Positions 26,103 to 35,003 are shown, counted from the first letter of the stretch. The stretch is DNA of 46,135 nucleotides from Planctomycetota bacterium (GCA_029978905.1 JAPOIM010000031.1:1-46135), one strand, 5' to 3'. Program-made: numbers and translations. Notes: generated by a model from the letters alone, not told the origin.

Positions 26103-26765
26103 ATGTGGTTCACACGCGTGCCAGACATCTCGTTCACGACGCCACTGTTGGGAGCAGCGCTCGACTGGCTTGAGGCCGTCCTGCCGCTGATCTTCGTCTT
26201 CATCTGGATCGTGTCGCAGGTGGCCGCCGTCTTCCGCAAGTTTGCGGAGAAGAGGCCGGTCGCCATGCCACCGCGGCCTGCGGTCAGACCTGCCGAAGGC
26301 CCGCCGGGCGAGGCGGTTCCGGTTGGTCCGCCGCCGCAGCGAGCAGCGCCAGTGCAGGGGCGAGCGGCTCCGGCGCAGGGTGGGTTCGATGCAGAACTCC
26401 GCCGCCAGATCGAACAGTTTTTGAAAGGTCGCCCGCCTGAGACCATCGAGATCGAACCGGTGGGGCCGCCGGCAGTGCCGAGTGCGAGTGCGGTGCGGAA
26501 GAAACCCACCAAGCCGCGCCCGTCCAAAAAACCTGTGCCTGGTGCCTCGAAGCGCCTCGAAGGAGTTGGCAGTTCACCGAGGACGGAGATGCCGCATCTG
26601 ACCTCTTCGCTGATGCCCGCGGAGAGCAATGAAGCACAAGGTTTGCCGGCAGCTGCGTCTGTCGCGGTGGCCGGCACGATCGCGGGCTTACTGGCCGACC
26701 CTCAATCGTTGCGTCAGGCGATCCTGTTGCGGGAGGTGCTGGATCGCCCTGTGGAGCGGTGGTGA
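26103..26765 (+). CDS. Proline-rich membrane protein, fourth gene of the floA operon
   Basis: A 220-residue protein, 30 bp behind floA, with a strong AAGGAGGA ribosome site about 11 bases before the ATG. One membrane segment (about 24-45, LEAVLPLIFVFIWIVSQVAAVF) is followed by a long Pro/Ala/Arg-rich disordered stretch broken by a short acidic helix (about 97-125). The C-terminus LLADPQSLRQAILLREVLDRP looks like a conserved helical tail. I do not recognise a named domain. Its fixed place and strong ribosome site suggest it works with FloA/NfeD, perhaps as an adaptor whose tail binds a partner; that is inference. Confidence 0.6.
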   Translation: MWFTRVPDISFTTPLLGAALDWLEAVLPLIFVFIWIVSQVAAVFRKFAEKRPVAMPPRPAVRPAEGPPGEAVPVGPPPQRAAPVQGRAAPAQGGFDAELRRQIEQFLKGRPPETIEIEPVGPPAVPSASAVRKKPTKPRPSKKPVPGASKRLEGVGSSPRTEMPHLTSSLMPAESNEAQGLPAAASVAVAGTIAGLLADPQSLRQAILLREVLDRPVERW

Positions 26766-27142
26766 CGCCGAGGCGATTCGTGAGGCCAAAACCTGCTGGC
26801 GCAGGCGGTGATAGCACGGCTCACGGCGAGCCGAGAGGGCTTCGCTAGGTTCTCTCCTTTACCACGACGGCCGACGTGTCTGGCGACCTGCGTAGGCTGC
26901 GCAGAACGCTCGAGCCACCCCCGCCGCGGCGGCCGTTTTCTTGCTCCGAACCGCCTTGAGAAAGATCAGGGCGTTGCTCTACAAGCACGGGTGTGGTCAC
27001 GGAGACGCGTCCACGTGCCGGCGTGTGGGCGAGGACGCCCAAGCCTCGTCTACCCGCCGGTTTTTGTGCCCACCAGGTTTCAAACCTGCCAGAGTTCATG
27101 ATGCCGTTCGTGATTTCGCACGGATGCGAAGGATCCACGTTC
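26766..27142. other. 377-bp intergenic region
   Basis: No convincing gene. It holds a small hairpin CGGCTC (26817-26822)/GAGCCG (26828-26833) that could end the floA operon, though no T-tract follows. It also holds a 15-bp palindrome at 27074-27088 ahead of the SH3b gene. Short frames here lack conserved sequence. Confidence 0.4.
27074..27088. promoter_or_regulatory. 15-bp palindrome CAGGTTT-C-AAACCTG
   Basis: Perfect 7-bp arms flank a single base, 54 bases before the ATG of the SH3b gene. The spacing fits a dimeric regulator site at the promoter. The binding protein is unknown. Confidence 0.35.
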
Positions 27143-28654
27143 ATGCTGCAGTTCCTTGTCGGTCGGCTGTCTGGCGGGTTGGCACCGCAGCTCCGCGGCC
27201 GGCAATGGCCCTCCCTGGTCAGGGCGGTGGGCATGGGAGCGGTGCTGTGGGCTGGCGTGGCGGGCCTCGTGGCCGGGGCAGCAGAGGAAGGATCCTCACT
27301 CCCCGTTCGCGTGCATGTTGCGGCCGACCAGTCCTACCTCCGCGCTGGACCCGCCAACGATTTCTATCCGACCGGTCGGCTGACGCGGGGCGATGTGGTT
27401 GAGGTCTGGGACTTCGACGAATCCGGCTACGCTGCTGTCCGTCCGGTCGAAGGCAGTTACAGCTGGATCCGCTCCGACGACCTGCAGTTGATCGCTGACG
27501 AGGAGGGCGCGATCGACGACACCGCGCCAGACGTCGAGACCTCGGGCGAAGAAAACCGGCCGCGCGTGGCCGTGATCCTCCATGACGGCGTGGTTTCGCG
27601 GATTGGTTCCCAACTCAACGACTGCCGGCACGCAGCGCAGATACGGCTCGAGGCAGGCGAGCGCGTCATCGTGCTTGAAACGATCGAGACGGCTCGAGGT
27701 CGGTATCCCGGTACCTGGATGCGGATCGAACCACCAGCCGGAGAGTTCCGCTGGGTTTGGGCTGCGGACCTGGCGCTTCCTCCTGGCATCGACGCGCCTC
27801 TCCCACCTTCTGAACCGAGCGAGATCACGCTGGTGTCGGGCATTCTCGACACGCCGGTAGGGCCCCCACGTGAACTCGATCCTCCGCAGGCATCGCCGAT
27901 TCCTGAAGCCCGCGAGCCCGAGAGCGAGATCGACAGCCCCTGGTACAGCCGCTGGATGCCACAGGGCTCGGGGGTCTTTGAGCCCTGGAATCGACCGGTG
28001 ACTCGCACCGCCGACGTCGGCGCGATGGCGGTGCCTGGCGATGAACTCGACGACATCGACCTCGAACTGTCGTTGGCTGTCGCCGGGCCGGAAGACGCCT
28101 GGAATCTCACGCCACTTCGCGAGCGACTGAACCTGGCGAGCGCCCGGGCGACCACGCATCAGGAACGTCTGCGAGCTGATGCGCTCGATGCACGACTTGC
28201 CCGCTTCGAATCGATTCAGGCCCGTCGCGGCGCCCTCGACGAAGCGGCGGCTTCTGCGGAAAATCAGCTGCGACTTGGGAGCCTCTGGTCGAGCCTTTCG
28301 GCGCTCGGCAGCCGACCTGTCAGGCCGGGCGTGCTTCCAGGCGGGGCACCCGCCAACGGTCAGCCAACTTGGACTCCACCCGACGCCATCGAGACGACCG
28401 GTCGCTTGGCGACGGTGGTATCCCGCCGTCCCGACGCGCCTCGCTGGGCACTCGTGGATGACAGCAACCGCGTGCTCGTGTTCGTGACGCCCACGGCCTC
28501 GCTCAACCTCGCGCCCCTCGTGGGACAGGAGGTCGCCATCCGTGGGGCCCGGGGCTACATGCCGGAGTACCGGAGCCCCTACCTGGTCGCCACCGAGGCG
28601 CGGCTGAGGCTGGCCGACGCGGCTCCTTCGAGCACCGACACGCAGCGACGTTGA
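27143..28654 (+). CDS. Secreted protein with two SH3b-like domains
   Basis: 503 residues. The ATG at 27143 has AAGGA at 9-base spacing and starts a signal sequence (hydrophobic VRAVGMGAVLWAGVAGLVAGA); longer in-frame starts add an unlikely leader. Two SH3b-like units follow: about 52-110 (VHVAADQSYLRAGPANDFYP ... SWIRSDDL) and about 140-210 (HDGVVSRIGSQL ... WVWAADL). Bacterial SH3 domains usually bind peptidoglycan or cell-wall peptides. Between about 225 and 300 is a Pro/Glu-rich linker, then a coiled-coil-like helix (about 310-385), and a C-terminal OB-like strand-rich part (about 420-490). Likely periplasmic. It is tail-to-tail with the next gene (4-bp gap). Confidence 0.7.
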   Translation: MLQFLVGRLSGGLAPQLRGRQWPSLVRAVGMGAVLWAGVAGLVAGAAEEGSSLPVRVHVAADQSYLRAGPANDFYPTGRLTRGDVVEVWDFDESGYAAVRPVEGSYSWIRSDDLQLIADEEGAIDDTAPDVETSGEENRPRVAVILHDGVVSRIGSQLNDCRHAAQIRLEAGERVIVLETIETARGRYPGTWMRIEPPAGEFRWVWAADLALPPGIDAPLPPSEPSEITLVSGILDTPVGPPRELDPPQASPIPEAREPESEIDSPWYSRWMPQGSGVFEPWNRPVTRTADVGAMAVPGDELDDIDLELSLAVAGPEDAWNLTPLRERLNLASARATTHQERLRADALDARLARFESIQARRGALDEAAASAENQLRLGSLWSSLSALGSRPVRPGVLPGGAPANGQPTWTPPDAIETTGRLATVVSRRPDAPRWALVDDSNRVLVFVTPTASLNLAPLVGQEVAIRGARGYMPEYRSPYLVATEARLRLADAAPSSTDTQRR

Positions 28655-28658
28655 GGGT

Positions 28659-29621
28659 TTACCGGCGGGTGCCTGCGGGAGCCGTCTGCGGTTCGGTGGT
28701 CAGCCAGCGGCTCGCCAGTCGGCTCGCGATTTCCGGTTCCTGGTTCACGAGGCCCTCGGTGCCACCGGCTAGCCGGGCTGCCGACGCGAGTTGCTGACGG
28801 TGTTCTGACGCGATGCCGGTGAGTCGTTCTGACAGCCGTTCGACGCCACGTGGATTCTCGCTGGCGGTGCGTGAGAGGTGCCCCATGAAGAGGCAGATCT
28901 CGTGCACGTTCCAGCCCGCCGTGGTCACGATCAGCGGATGCAGTGTGCGGGTCACGAGTTCCAGACCGAGGCCGTCCATGTCGAGAAACGCGTCGGTCTT
29001 CAGGCGGACCCGTTGCGGGGATCCGCTAGGCGAATCGACGTACTCATACCGCAGCAACACGACGCAGCTTCCCGTGAGCGGCTTTGGGGCAAACGGTCCC
29101 GAATAGCCTCCCCGGCCGTAGACCAGGAGAGTGCCCTCTCGCTCATCGCCACTGCGATGGAGGATCCGCATCGACCCCACGGTGCCATAGCCATCGGCCA
29201 TCTGCCACTGCTCCGGACCGGCCGGATCGAGGCTGAGCCGACTGATTTCGAGAACACGCCAGATATCGACGACCCCTTCCGGATGCTGGAGGGCAAAGGC
29301 GAGGAGAGCGGGATGGCAGTCGAACTCCTGCGTGGGCAGGCGGCGGTACAGCGTCGTCGACTGCACGCAGTCCCGTACCAGTTCGGCCTGAGCCTGCGGC
29401 AGCATGACCCGTGCGAGCGCGTCGAGTGCATCTTGCCGAGCGTGTCGGCTGGAACTCCCTTGCTCGGTCGTGAGAACCTCTGGATCGGCCCGCTCGAGCG
29501 ACGCAGCCTGAGCTGGTCGCCCCCACGTGCCGAGGCCGAAGCCTGCCATGACGGCAAAGAGAAAAATAGTTTTCAGGAAGCCACCGGCGCACCGGTAGCC
29601 CCCCCCTGGACAACGTCGCAT
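28659..29621 (-). CDS. Conserved planctomycete secreted protein of unknown function
   Basis: A 320-residue protein with an N-terminal signal (FLKTIFLFAVMAGFGLGTWG, cleavage near AQAA). The blocks TTLYRRLPTQEFDCHPAL, GVVDIWRVLEISRL and MADGYGTVGSMRILHRSGDE resemble a protein I associate with planctomycete genomes but for which I know no function. It appears alpha/beta, with no catalytic motif evident. The ATG at 29621 has a G-rich AAGGGGGG element upstream; an internal ATG (MAGFGLG) would cut the signal peptide and is less likely. It is divergent from the RND exporter and convergent with the SH3b gene. Confidence 0.65.
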   Translation of the reverse strand: MRRCPGGGYRCAGGFLKTIFLFAVMAGFGLGTWGRPAQAASLERADPEVLTTEQGSSSRHARQDALDALARVMLPQAQAELVRDCVQSTTLYRRLPTQEFDCHPALLAFALQHPEGVVDIWRVLEISRLSLDPAGPEQWQMADGYGTVGSMRILHRSGDEREGTLLVYGRGGYSGPFAPKPLTGSCVVLLRYEYVDSPSGSPQRVRLKTDAFLDMDGLGLELVTRTLHPLIVTTAGWNVHEICLFMGHLSRTASENPRGVERLSERLTGIASEHRQQLASAARLAGGTEGLVNQEPEIASRLASRWLTTEPQTAPAGTRR

Positions 29622-29646
29622 TCAGGCCCCCCCTTCGCGAACGTCA

Positions 29647-29661
29647 CAATCGTTTCGATTG
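29647..29661. promoter_or_regulatory. 15-bp palindrome CAATCG-TTT-CGATTG
   Basis: Six-bp arms flank three T bases in the 260-bp divergent gap between the conserved secreted protein gene and the exporter gene. It lies 26 bases before the start of the former. Possible operator; no other element in the gap is convincing. Confidence 0.3.
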
Positions 29662-29881
29662 ATGTCTTCGTCACAGGCGGAACAACCGAATCAGTCTCCA
29701 GGCGATGGGCTGCAAAGTCTTTCCACAGCCCCCAAGCAGCCAACTCGACGCCTTTTCTCTATTTCAATGTTCGCTGCGGTCTTCGCGCAGACACGGGGTT
29801 GGAGCCGGTGAGCCCCTTTCCTAGGATCCCCCTCGCTTCTGCATCCATGAACGACCAACGGGCGAGCATTCTCGAAACAAC

Positions 29882-32761
29882 GTGCGACTGTTTTCCACGA
29901 GGCACATCACCGAGGTGCCGCAGCCTGATGCGGAGCATGCGAAGGCGGAGGTGGCTGCTGCCGCTCCTGGTAGGTCCGCCGCGCACCAGGATCACAGCGA
30001 AAGCCTGATTGGCCGAGGCCTGGTCGCCTGGACGAGGCTCTGCCTCAAGGCGCCGCTCGCGATTCTCACGGTGGCGATTCTCACCGCTGCGGCGGCCGGG
30101 CTGATGACCCAGCAGCACCTCGGCTACAAGGTCAGCCGGGTCGATCTCCTCGATCCCGAGAGCGAATACAACCGACTCTGGATCGACTATCTCAAAGAGT
30201 TCGGGGAAGACGACGATGCTGTGATCGTGGTTGAGGGGCCTTCGCAAACGCGGGTCGTTGAGGTGCTGAGAGAGGTTTCGCACGAACTCTCTCAGGAAGG
30301 TTCCCTCTTTCACTCCGTATTGCACGAAGTCGATCTCAGTGAGATTCGCTCCAAAGGCTTGCACTACCTCCAGGTGAAAGACCTCGAGGCGATCGATCAG
30401 TTTTTAGCGCAGAGCGAGCCGATCCTTGCCGGTGGCTGGTCCTACCTGCGGGTGGGGTCGATGGTGGGAGGGTTGGCGACGCGCGTCGTGGCGGGAGACC
30501 GAGGGGGCAGCGGCGAAGCGCCGATGGCCGCCCTCGAGCGGTACACCGAAGGGCTGCTGACATGCCTTGCCGCAGCCTCGTCGGGGGCGCCACCGAGTGA
30601 GTTGGCGCAGTGCTCACCCTGGCCCGGCATGCCAGGTTCACTCGACACCCTCTCCGACCTCTCCAGTCAGTACCTGCTCGCGAAGGATGGCACACTCGGC
30701 TTCGCGCTGGCTCGGGTGACGAAGTCGCAAGATGGCTTCGCGGGCGCCTCGAAAGCGACCGATGAGTTGCGTCGCTTGATCGATCTTGTCTCGTCTCGGC
30801 ATCCCGATGTCCAGATTGGGCTCACGGGCCTGCCCGTGATGGAAGATGACGAGATGCGGTCGAGCCAAAACTCGATGGTGCTGGCGAGCATGCTGTCGCT
30901 GGCAGCCGTCGCGGTGGTGATCGTGGCCGGGTTTGGTGGCGTGCGGCATGCTCTGCTCGCCAACGGCGTGCTGGTGATCGGCATGGCCTGGGCCTTTGCC
31001 TGGGCAACCGTCTCGGTCGGTCATCTCAACATTCTGAGTGTCACCTTCGCGGTCACCATGATCGGCGTGGGCATCGACTACGGCACCTACTACGTGGGCC
31101 GCTACCTGGCGCTTCGCCGGGCCGGCGAGGACTGCGAGGCGGCGCTCCTTGGTGCCAGTGGCACTGTAGGCCCGAGCATCCTCACCGGTGCCATCACCAC
31201 GTCGATCGCCTTTTTCTCGGCGGCTCTTACCAGCTTTGTGGGCGTCTCCGAACTTGGCATGATCGCAGGTGGCGGCATCCTGCTGTGTGCTGCTGCCGAG
31301 CTGCTCGTGCTGCCCGCATCCATCGCGCTGGTGGATCGCTGCGGCTGGTTCCCCTCCGTGCCCGAGCCAGTTCCTGTGCATCGCTGGCTGCGGCCCGTCA
31401 TGCGTTACCCACGGTTTGCGGTGCTCGCGTCGGTCGCTGCGATCCTGCTGACGGCCTCCGGCATCCACGACCTCAACTACGACCACAACCTGCTCAACAT
31501 GCAGCCGGAGGGACTGGAGAGCGTCGAGCTTGAAAAGAAGCTGCTCACGGAATGCGATCAGAGCGTTTGGTATGCCCTCTCGATCGCGAACTCTCGCGAA
31601 GAACTCCTCGCGATGCAGGAACGCTTTGAAGCCCTGCCCACGGTGGAGCGCGTCGACCAGATCGCCTCGCTTCTCCCTGGAGACGAAGAACTCAAACGCC
31701 CAGCGATCGAACAGATTCGCCGTCGCCTCACCGACCTTCCCGAGCAACCTCCGCAGATTCCCGTCGATCGCATTGACGCCTTGGGTGAGACCCTCGCCTG
31801 GGCGCAGGCAGAAGCGGCCAAGCGACCTGGCGGGTTGCGGTCGGCGTGGCATCTCGAGCAGTCGCGCGACATCCTGCGGCGGATGTCTCCCCAGCAAAGC
31901 AGCCTGGTGCTTGCCGGCTTTCAGCAGGCCGCGGCCGGCGACCTCCTCACACGGATGCACGCCTTGCAGGCAGTCTCGGATCCTGAGCCGCCCCGTCTTG
32001 AGGACTTGCCTCCAAGCTTGGTCGATCGCTTCGTGAGTTCGAGCGGCAAGCAGCTGCTCAAGATCTACGGCCGAGGCGATATCTGGGATTTCGAGGCGCT
32101 CAAGAAGTTTGTGCTCGAAGTTCGGAGTGTGGATCCCCGCGTCACCGGGCATCCGCTGCAGGCCTACGAAGCCTCGCTGGAAATGAAGCAAAGTTACGAA
32201 GAGGCCGCCCTCTATTCGGCGATCGTGATCTTGTTTGTGCTCTGGTTCGACTTCCGCAACCTCACGCACTCCTTCCTGGCCGTGCTTCCGCTGGTCGCCG
32301 GGATGCTGCAGACGCTCGGCATCATGGGCCTCGTGGGCATCCCGCTGAACCCAGCCAACCTGATCGGTATTCCGCTCGTGTTTGGGATCGCAGTCGACTA
32401 CGGCGTGCACATCGTGCACGACTACCTCGAACGGCCCGGCACCTACCGCATCAGTCCCTCCACGGCCAACTCCGTGCTGGTGGATGCGTTGACGACGATC
32501 CTGGGATTCGGGGCCCTGATGGTGGCCAGCCACCGCGGCCTCGAGAGCCTTGGGCGGGTGCTGACCCTCGGCGTGACCAGTTGCACGATCACATCGCTCG
32601 TCTTTCTTCCGGCCGTGCTCCGCATGCTCCCACGGCGGAAGGCTGCCGAGGCGTCGACCGTCGCTGAGGTGGATCACGCCGAAGTCGACGACGATGGCTC
32701 GGCACCGACGCTCCTGCCGATCGCGCAGACCGAGGCGTACGGCGGGCGGGTTGCGGCTTAG
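29882..32761 (+). CDS. RND/MMPL-family exporter
   Basis: A 959-residue inner-membrane transporter with the two-fold RND layout. TM1 is at about 53-75, a periplasmic domain follows to about 325, then a block of five to six spans (about 330-480), TM7 near 515, a second periplasmic domain (about 540-770), and the last spans (about 780-915). Proton-relay aspartates sit in GVGIDYG (D399) and GIAVDYG (D839), one in each half. MMPL-family proteins export lipids or lipid-like molecules; the closest idea is an HpnN-like hopanoid carrier, but no hopanoid gene is in view. The start is a GTG at 29882; an ATG at 29847 is in another frame. Both termini are polar and cytoplasmic. Confidence 0.85.
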   Translation: MRLFSTRHITEVPQPDAEHAKAEVAAAAPGRSAAHQDHSESLIGRGLVAWTRLCLKAPLAILTVAILTAAAAGLMTQQHLGYKVSRVDLLDPESEYNRLWIDYLKEFGEDDDAVIVVEGPSQTRVVEVLREVSHELSQEGSLFHSVLHEVDLSEIRSKGLHYLQVKDLEAIDQFLAQSEPILAGGWSYLRVGSMVGGLATRVVAGDRGGSGEAPMAALERYTEGLLTCLAAASSGAPPSELAQCSPWPGMPGSLDTLSDLSSQYLLAKDGTLGFALARVTKSQDGFAGASKATDELRRLIDLVSSRHPDVQIGLTGLPVMEDDEMRSSQNSMVLASMLSLAAVAVVIVAGFGGVRHALLANGVLVIGMAWAFAWATVSVGHLNILSVTFAVTMIGVGIDYGTYYVGRYLALRRAGEDCEAALLGASGTVGPSILTGAITTSIAFFSAALTSFVGVSELGMIAGGGILLCAAAELLVLPASIALVDRCGWFPSVPEPVPVHRWLRPVMRYPRFAVLASVAAILLTASGIHDLNYDHNLLNMQPEGLESVELEKKLLTECDQSVWYALSIANSREELLAMQERFEALPTVERVDQIASLLPGDEELKRPAIEQIRRRLTDLPEQPPQIPVDRIDALGETLAWAQAEAAKRPGGLRSAWHLEQSRDILRRMSPQQSSLVLAGFQQAAAGDLLTRMHALQAVSDPEPPRLEDLPPSLVDRFVSSSGKQLLKIYGRGDIWDFEALKKFVLEVRSVDPRVTGHPLQAYEASLEMKQSYEEAALYSAIVILFVLWFDFRNLTHSFLAVLPLVAGMLQTLGIMGLVGIPLNPANLIGIPLVFGIAVDYGVHIVHDYLERPGTYRISPSTANSVLVDALTTILGFGALMVASHRGLESLGRVLTLGVTSCTITSLVFLPAVLRMLPRRKAAEASTVAEVDHAEVDDDGSAPTLLPIAQTEAYGGRVAA

Positions 32762-32780
32762 CGTCGTAGCGACTTTTGAG

Positions 32781-33026
32781 GAGCGAAGGGCCGGCGGTCG
32801 GGGAAAGGCGAAGAGCGTGGGAATATCCTTTCCCAGCGATGAGGCTTTTACCGCCGACGGGCCGCAGCGGTGATGGTCCGCTCAGGGCGAGCCCTCAGTT
32901 GCCCCGCCGGACGTTCGCCTCGGGCTTCGTGCCCTCGGCTCACTCGAAGCTCCGCGTCGCTTTCGCCCTCCAGGCTTCGCTCGCTTCTCTACGCCGGCGG
33001 GTCAACCCAGGGCTCGCCCTTCGCTC
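32781..33026. repeat. Intergenic block of nested inverted repeats
   Basis: This lies in the 395-bp gap (32762-33156), which holds no recognisable gene. A 27-base arm at 32884-32910 is complementary to 32994-33020 with only 3 mismatches. An outer 11-base arm GAGCGAAGGGC (32781-32791) pairs perfectly with 33016-33026, partly overlapping the first arm. A small hairpin GGGC-TTCGT-GCCC lies inside near 32922-32934. Words such as GGCTTCGCTCG and GAGCGAAG recur on both strands. It may be a dispersed palindromic element (REP/MITE-like) or a structured RNA in the leader of the gene at 33157. No transposase or target duplication is seen. Confidence 0.6.
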
Positions 33027-33156
33027 GTTGGTGGGCGCGTTGCGGGAGCGAAGACGCGGAGGTCGTTGGCAAGTCACCTTGCTTGAGGGACTGGCCGCGC
33101 GGTATTCCCCGAGGTGGCCGCAGGACGTGGCCGTACTCTCACGGAAGTGGACTATC

Positions 33157-33837
33157 ATGAGTTGGAAGGTCCTTCAGCACGCAGCCGTCAACCGAATGGT
33201 GCTTGCCATGGCAGTGGCTCTTGGGACGGTGGCTACCGGCCCATCGTCACGCGTCGAGGCAGCCGAGGAGAGTGCGCGGGTGGTCAACGTCTCGATGGAA
33301 GATCAGTTTCGCACTCGTCGGGCTACGAGCCAGATGAAGGGCGATGTGGTCGTGCTGGTCTATGCCGAGCGGCATGGCGCCGAGGCAAGCCGAGACCTGG
33401 GGCGGCAGCTTCACGTGCATTTCCATCCGAATGCTGAAAAGGTGCCGCTGCAAGAGTCGGCGGCGCAGCCAGTGACCGTGCCTGCCGGTTGGCCAGAAGG
33501 GCGTGACGCTCCCGATGTGAAGGTCGTTGCCGTGGCGTGCCTCGCGGAGGTGCCACGCCCCTTCCACGGTCTGGCTCGCAGCCGCTTTCGCAGTGACTCG
33601 CCGCACCTGCCGGTGTGGCTCGACTTCACCGACACGATGAAGAAGACCTTCGGCCTCACAGGTGGCGTGCCGAATGTCGTGATCCTCGATACGGAAGGAC
33701 GCGTGCACGCGGTCGAGAGCGGTCGCTTCGAGAACACGAAGTTCGACCAGCTCGCCAGTTCGATCGACAAGCTGCGGCTCGCGTCGGCAACGCCCGTCCT
33801 CACGGCGGCTGCTCCCACGTCGGCGACCACAAAGTAG
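33157..33837 (+). CDS. Periplasmic thioredoxin-fold-like protein without CXXC
   Basis: A 226-residue protein with a signal peptide (RMVLAMAVALGTVATG, cleavage near VEAA). The pattern KGDVVVLVYAERHGAEASRD at 61-80 fits strand-loop-helix of the thioredoxin fold, and GGVPNVVILDTEGRVHAVESG near 170-190 fits the cis-Pro loop and following strands. There is no Cys in the active-site loop, so redox activity is unlikely. The ATG at 33157 opens the signal peptide; a longer open frame upstream only runs through the inverted-repeat block. It is convergent with the rhomboid gene. Function unknown: possibly a chaperone-like or binding variant. Confidence 0.65.
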   Translation: MSWKVLQHAAVNRMVLAMAVALGTVATGPSSRVEAAEESARVVNVSMEDQFRTRRATSQMKGDVVVLVYAERHGAEASRDLGRQLHVHFHPNAEKVPLQESAAQPVTVPAGWPEGRDAPDVKVVAVACLAEVPRPFHGLARSRFRSDSPHLPVWLDFTDTMKKTFGLTGGVPNVVILDTEGRVHAVESGRFENTKFDQLASSIDKLRLASATPVLTAAAPTSATTK

Positions 33838-33878
33838 CGCCCGGAGCCTGCGCGAGCCGCGTCGGCGAGGCGATCGGC

Positions 33879-34745
33879 CTACTGACGCCGTTGCTTGATG
33901 CGGCGGCTCTCGCGGGTGAGCGTGTCGCGCTCTTTGCTCGTGAGGCTCGCTTCGCCCGATCGGCTGATCTTTTCCAAGATGCGATCGACTTCGGCCTGCA
34001 GGCTGACTTCCTCCGCAGGATCGAGGAAGCGGTCATCCTCGCCGCGGTAGATCTTCATGCCGCGGCGAGAGGCGGTCCAGCGGCTGAAGGTCTCCCCCAG
34101 CTGTTCGGTGACGCTGCTGAGGTTGTGTCCTTGCCAAGCGTAGAGCAGGCCGAAGGCGAGGCCGCCGATGTGCGCCATGTGGGCGACGTTGCCGCCACCA
34201 TGGGTGGCGCCCTGAAGGTCACTCACGAAGTAGAGCACTCCGAGGGCCCAGGCAGGAACGGGAAGGATGCCCCAGATGAGCACGGTCTGGCGTGGATAAA
34301 ACCAGATAAAGACCGCGAGCACGGCCATCACGCCACCGCTCGCGCCAATCAGGACGGCCTGCGGGCCACCACCAATCTGCAGGCTCAGCAGCCATGCCAG
34401 GCCAGCGATCACAATCGAGGAGAAGTAGAAGCGGAGGAAGCGGCCTCGTCCAATGACGTACTCCACCTCGCGGCCGAAAAACCAGATGGCCAGCATGTTG
34501 AACACGAGATGCCAGGGGCTCGTCGGGTCGTGCGCGAAGCCGTAGGTAATCAGCTGCCAGCATTCCCAGGGACGGGAGAAGAGGTCGCCTTTGAGGGCGA
34601 GGAAGCTGGTGATCGGAAACTCGCCCGCCGCCAGCAGGTTGGCCACCCACAGGGCCACGTTGGCCACGATGATCGTCATCACCGCCGACCACTCGGGTGC
34701 AAAGCCCTCTTCTCGACGGTAGTAGCCCCGGTCTTGAAAGCCCAT
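33879..34745 (-). CDS. Rhomboid-family intramembrane serine protease
   Basis: A 288-residue polytopic membrane protein. HLVFNMLAIWFFG (79-91) holds the HxxxN oxyanion element. The nucleophile is Ser137 in GASGG, and the catalytic His is probably H192 in AHMAHIGG. Six membrane segments lie between about 20 and 205. A 75-residue cytoplasmic tail, rich in charge and helix, follows. Rhomboids cut membrane proteins inside the bilayer; the substrate is unknown. The ATG at 34743-34745 is preferred; the frame extends 37 residues upstream without conservation. It is convergent with the thioredoxin-like gene and divergent from the oxidoreductase, with a 258-bp gap holding nothing else I can name. Confidence 0.9.
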   Translation of the reverse strand: MGFQDRGYYRREEGFAPEWSAVMTIIVANVALWVANLLAAGEFPITSFLALKGDLFSRPWECWQLITYGFAHDPTSPWHLVFNMLAIWFFGREVEYVIGRGRFLRFYFSSIVIAGLAWLLSLQIGGGPQAVLIGASGGVMAVLAVFIWFYPRQTVLIWGILPVPAWALGVLYFVSDLQGATHGGGNVAHMAHIGGLAFGLLYAWQGHNLSSVTEQLGETFSRWTASRRGMKIYRGEDDRFLDPAEEVSLQAEVDRILEKISRSGEASLTSKERDTLTRESRRIKQRRQ

Positions 34746-35003
34746 GGAATGCTCTGGGTCTGCCTTTTTCGCAGTCTGGCGGCTGGAGCGAGGGTGGCCT
34801 CGAACCACCCGTCGTGCGATGCATCGTAGACCGCCGCGACGGAGGCGGGCAACCATGGCCCCTGCCGCACGGCTGGCGAGTCTGGTACAAACCGACCGCG
34901 GGAGAACGCCGTCTTCCAGCGGCCTTGGTATCTCAACTGTGATGCCAGTGCTCGACCGCCGGTGGTGGGAATGCGAACAGTCGTCTGACTCGGGAGGAAC
35001 GCA

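Noticed and set aside
26766-27142. Small coding frames in the gap
   Set aside because: They lack ribosome sites and conserved sequence and overlap a hairpin and a palindrome.
29751-29830. A possible tRNA suggested by GGTTGGAGCC and GGTGAGCCC near the RND gene
   Set aside because: No cloverleaf could be built: there is no T-loop TTCGA and no matching acceptor arms.
30638-32677. A 679-codon minus-strand frame under the RND exporter
   Set aside because: The plus strand codes for a well-formed MMPL transporter; the antisense product is charged low-complexity sequence.
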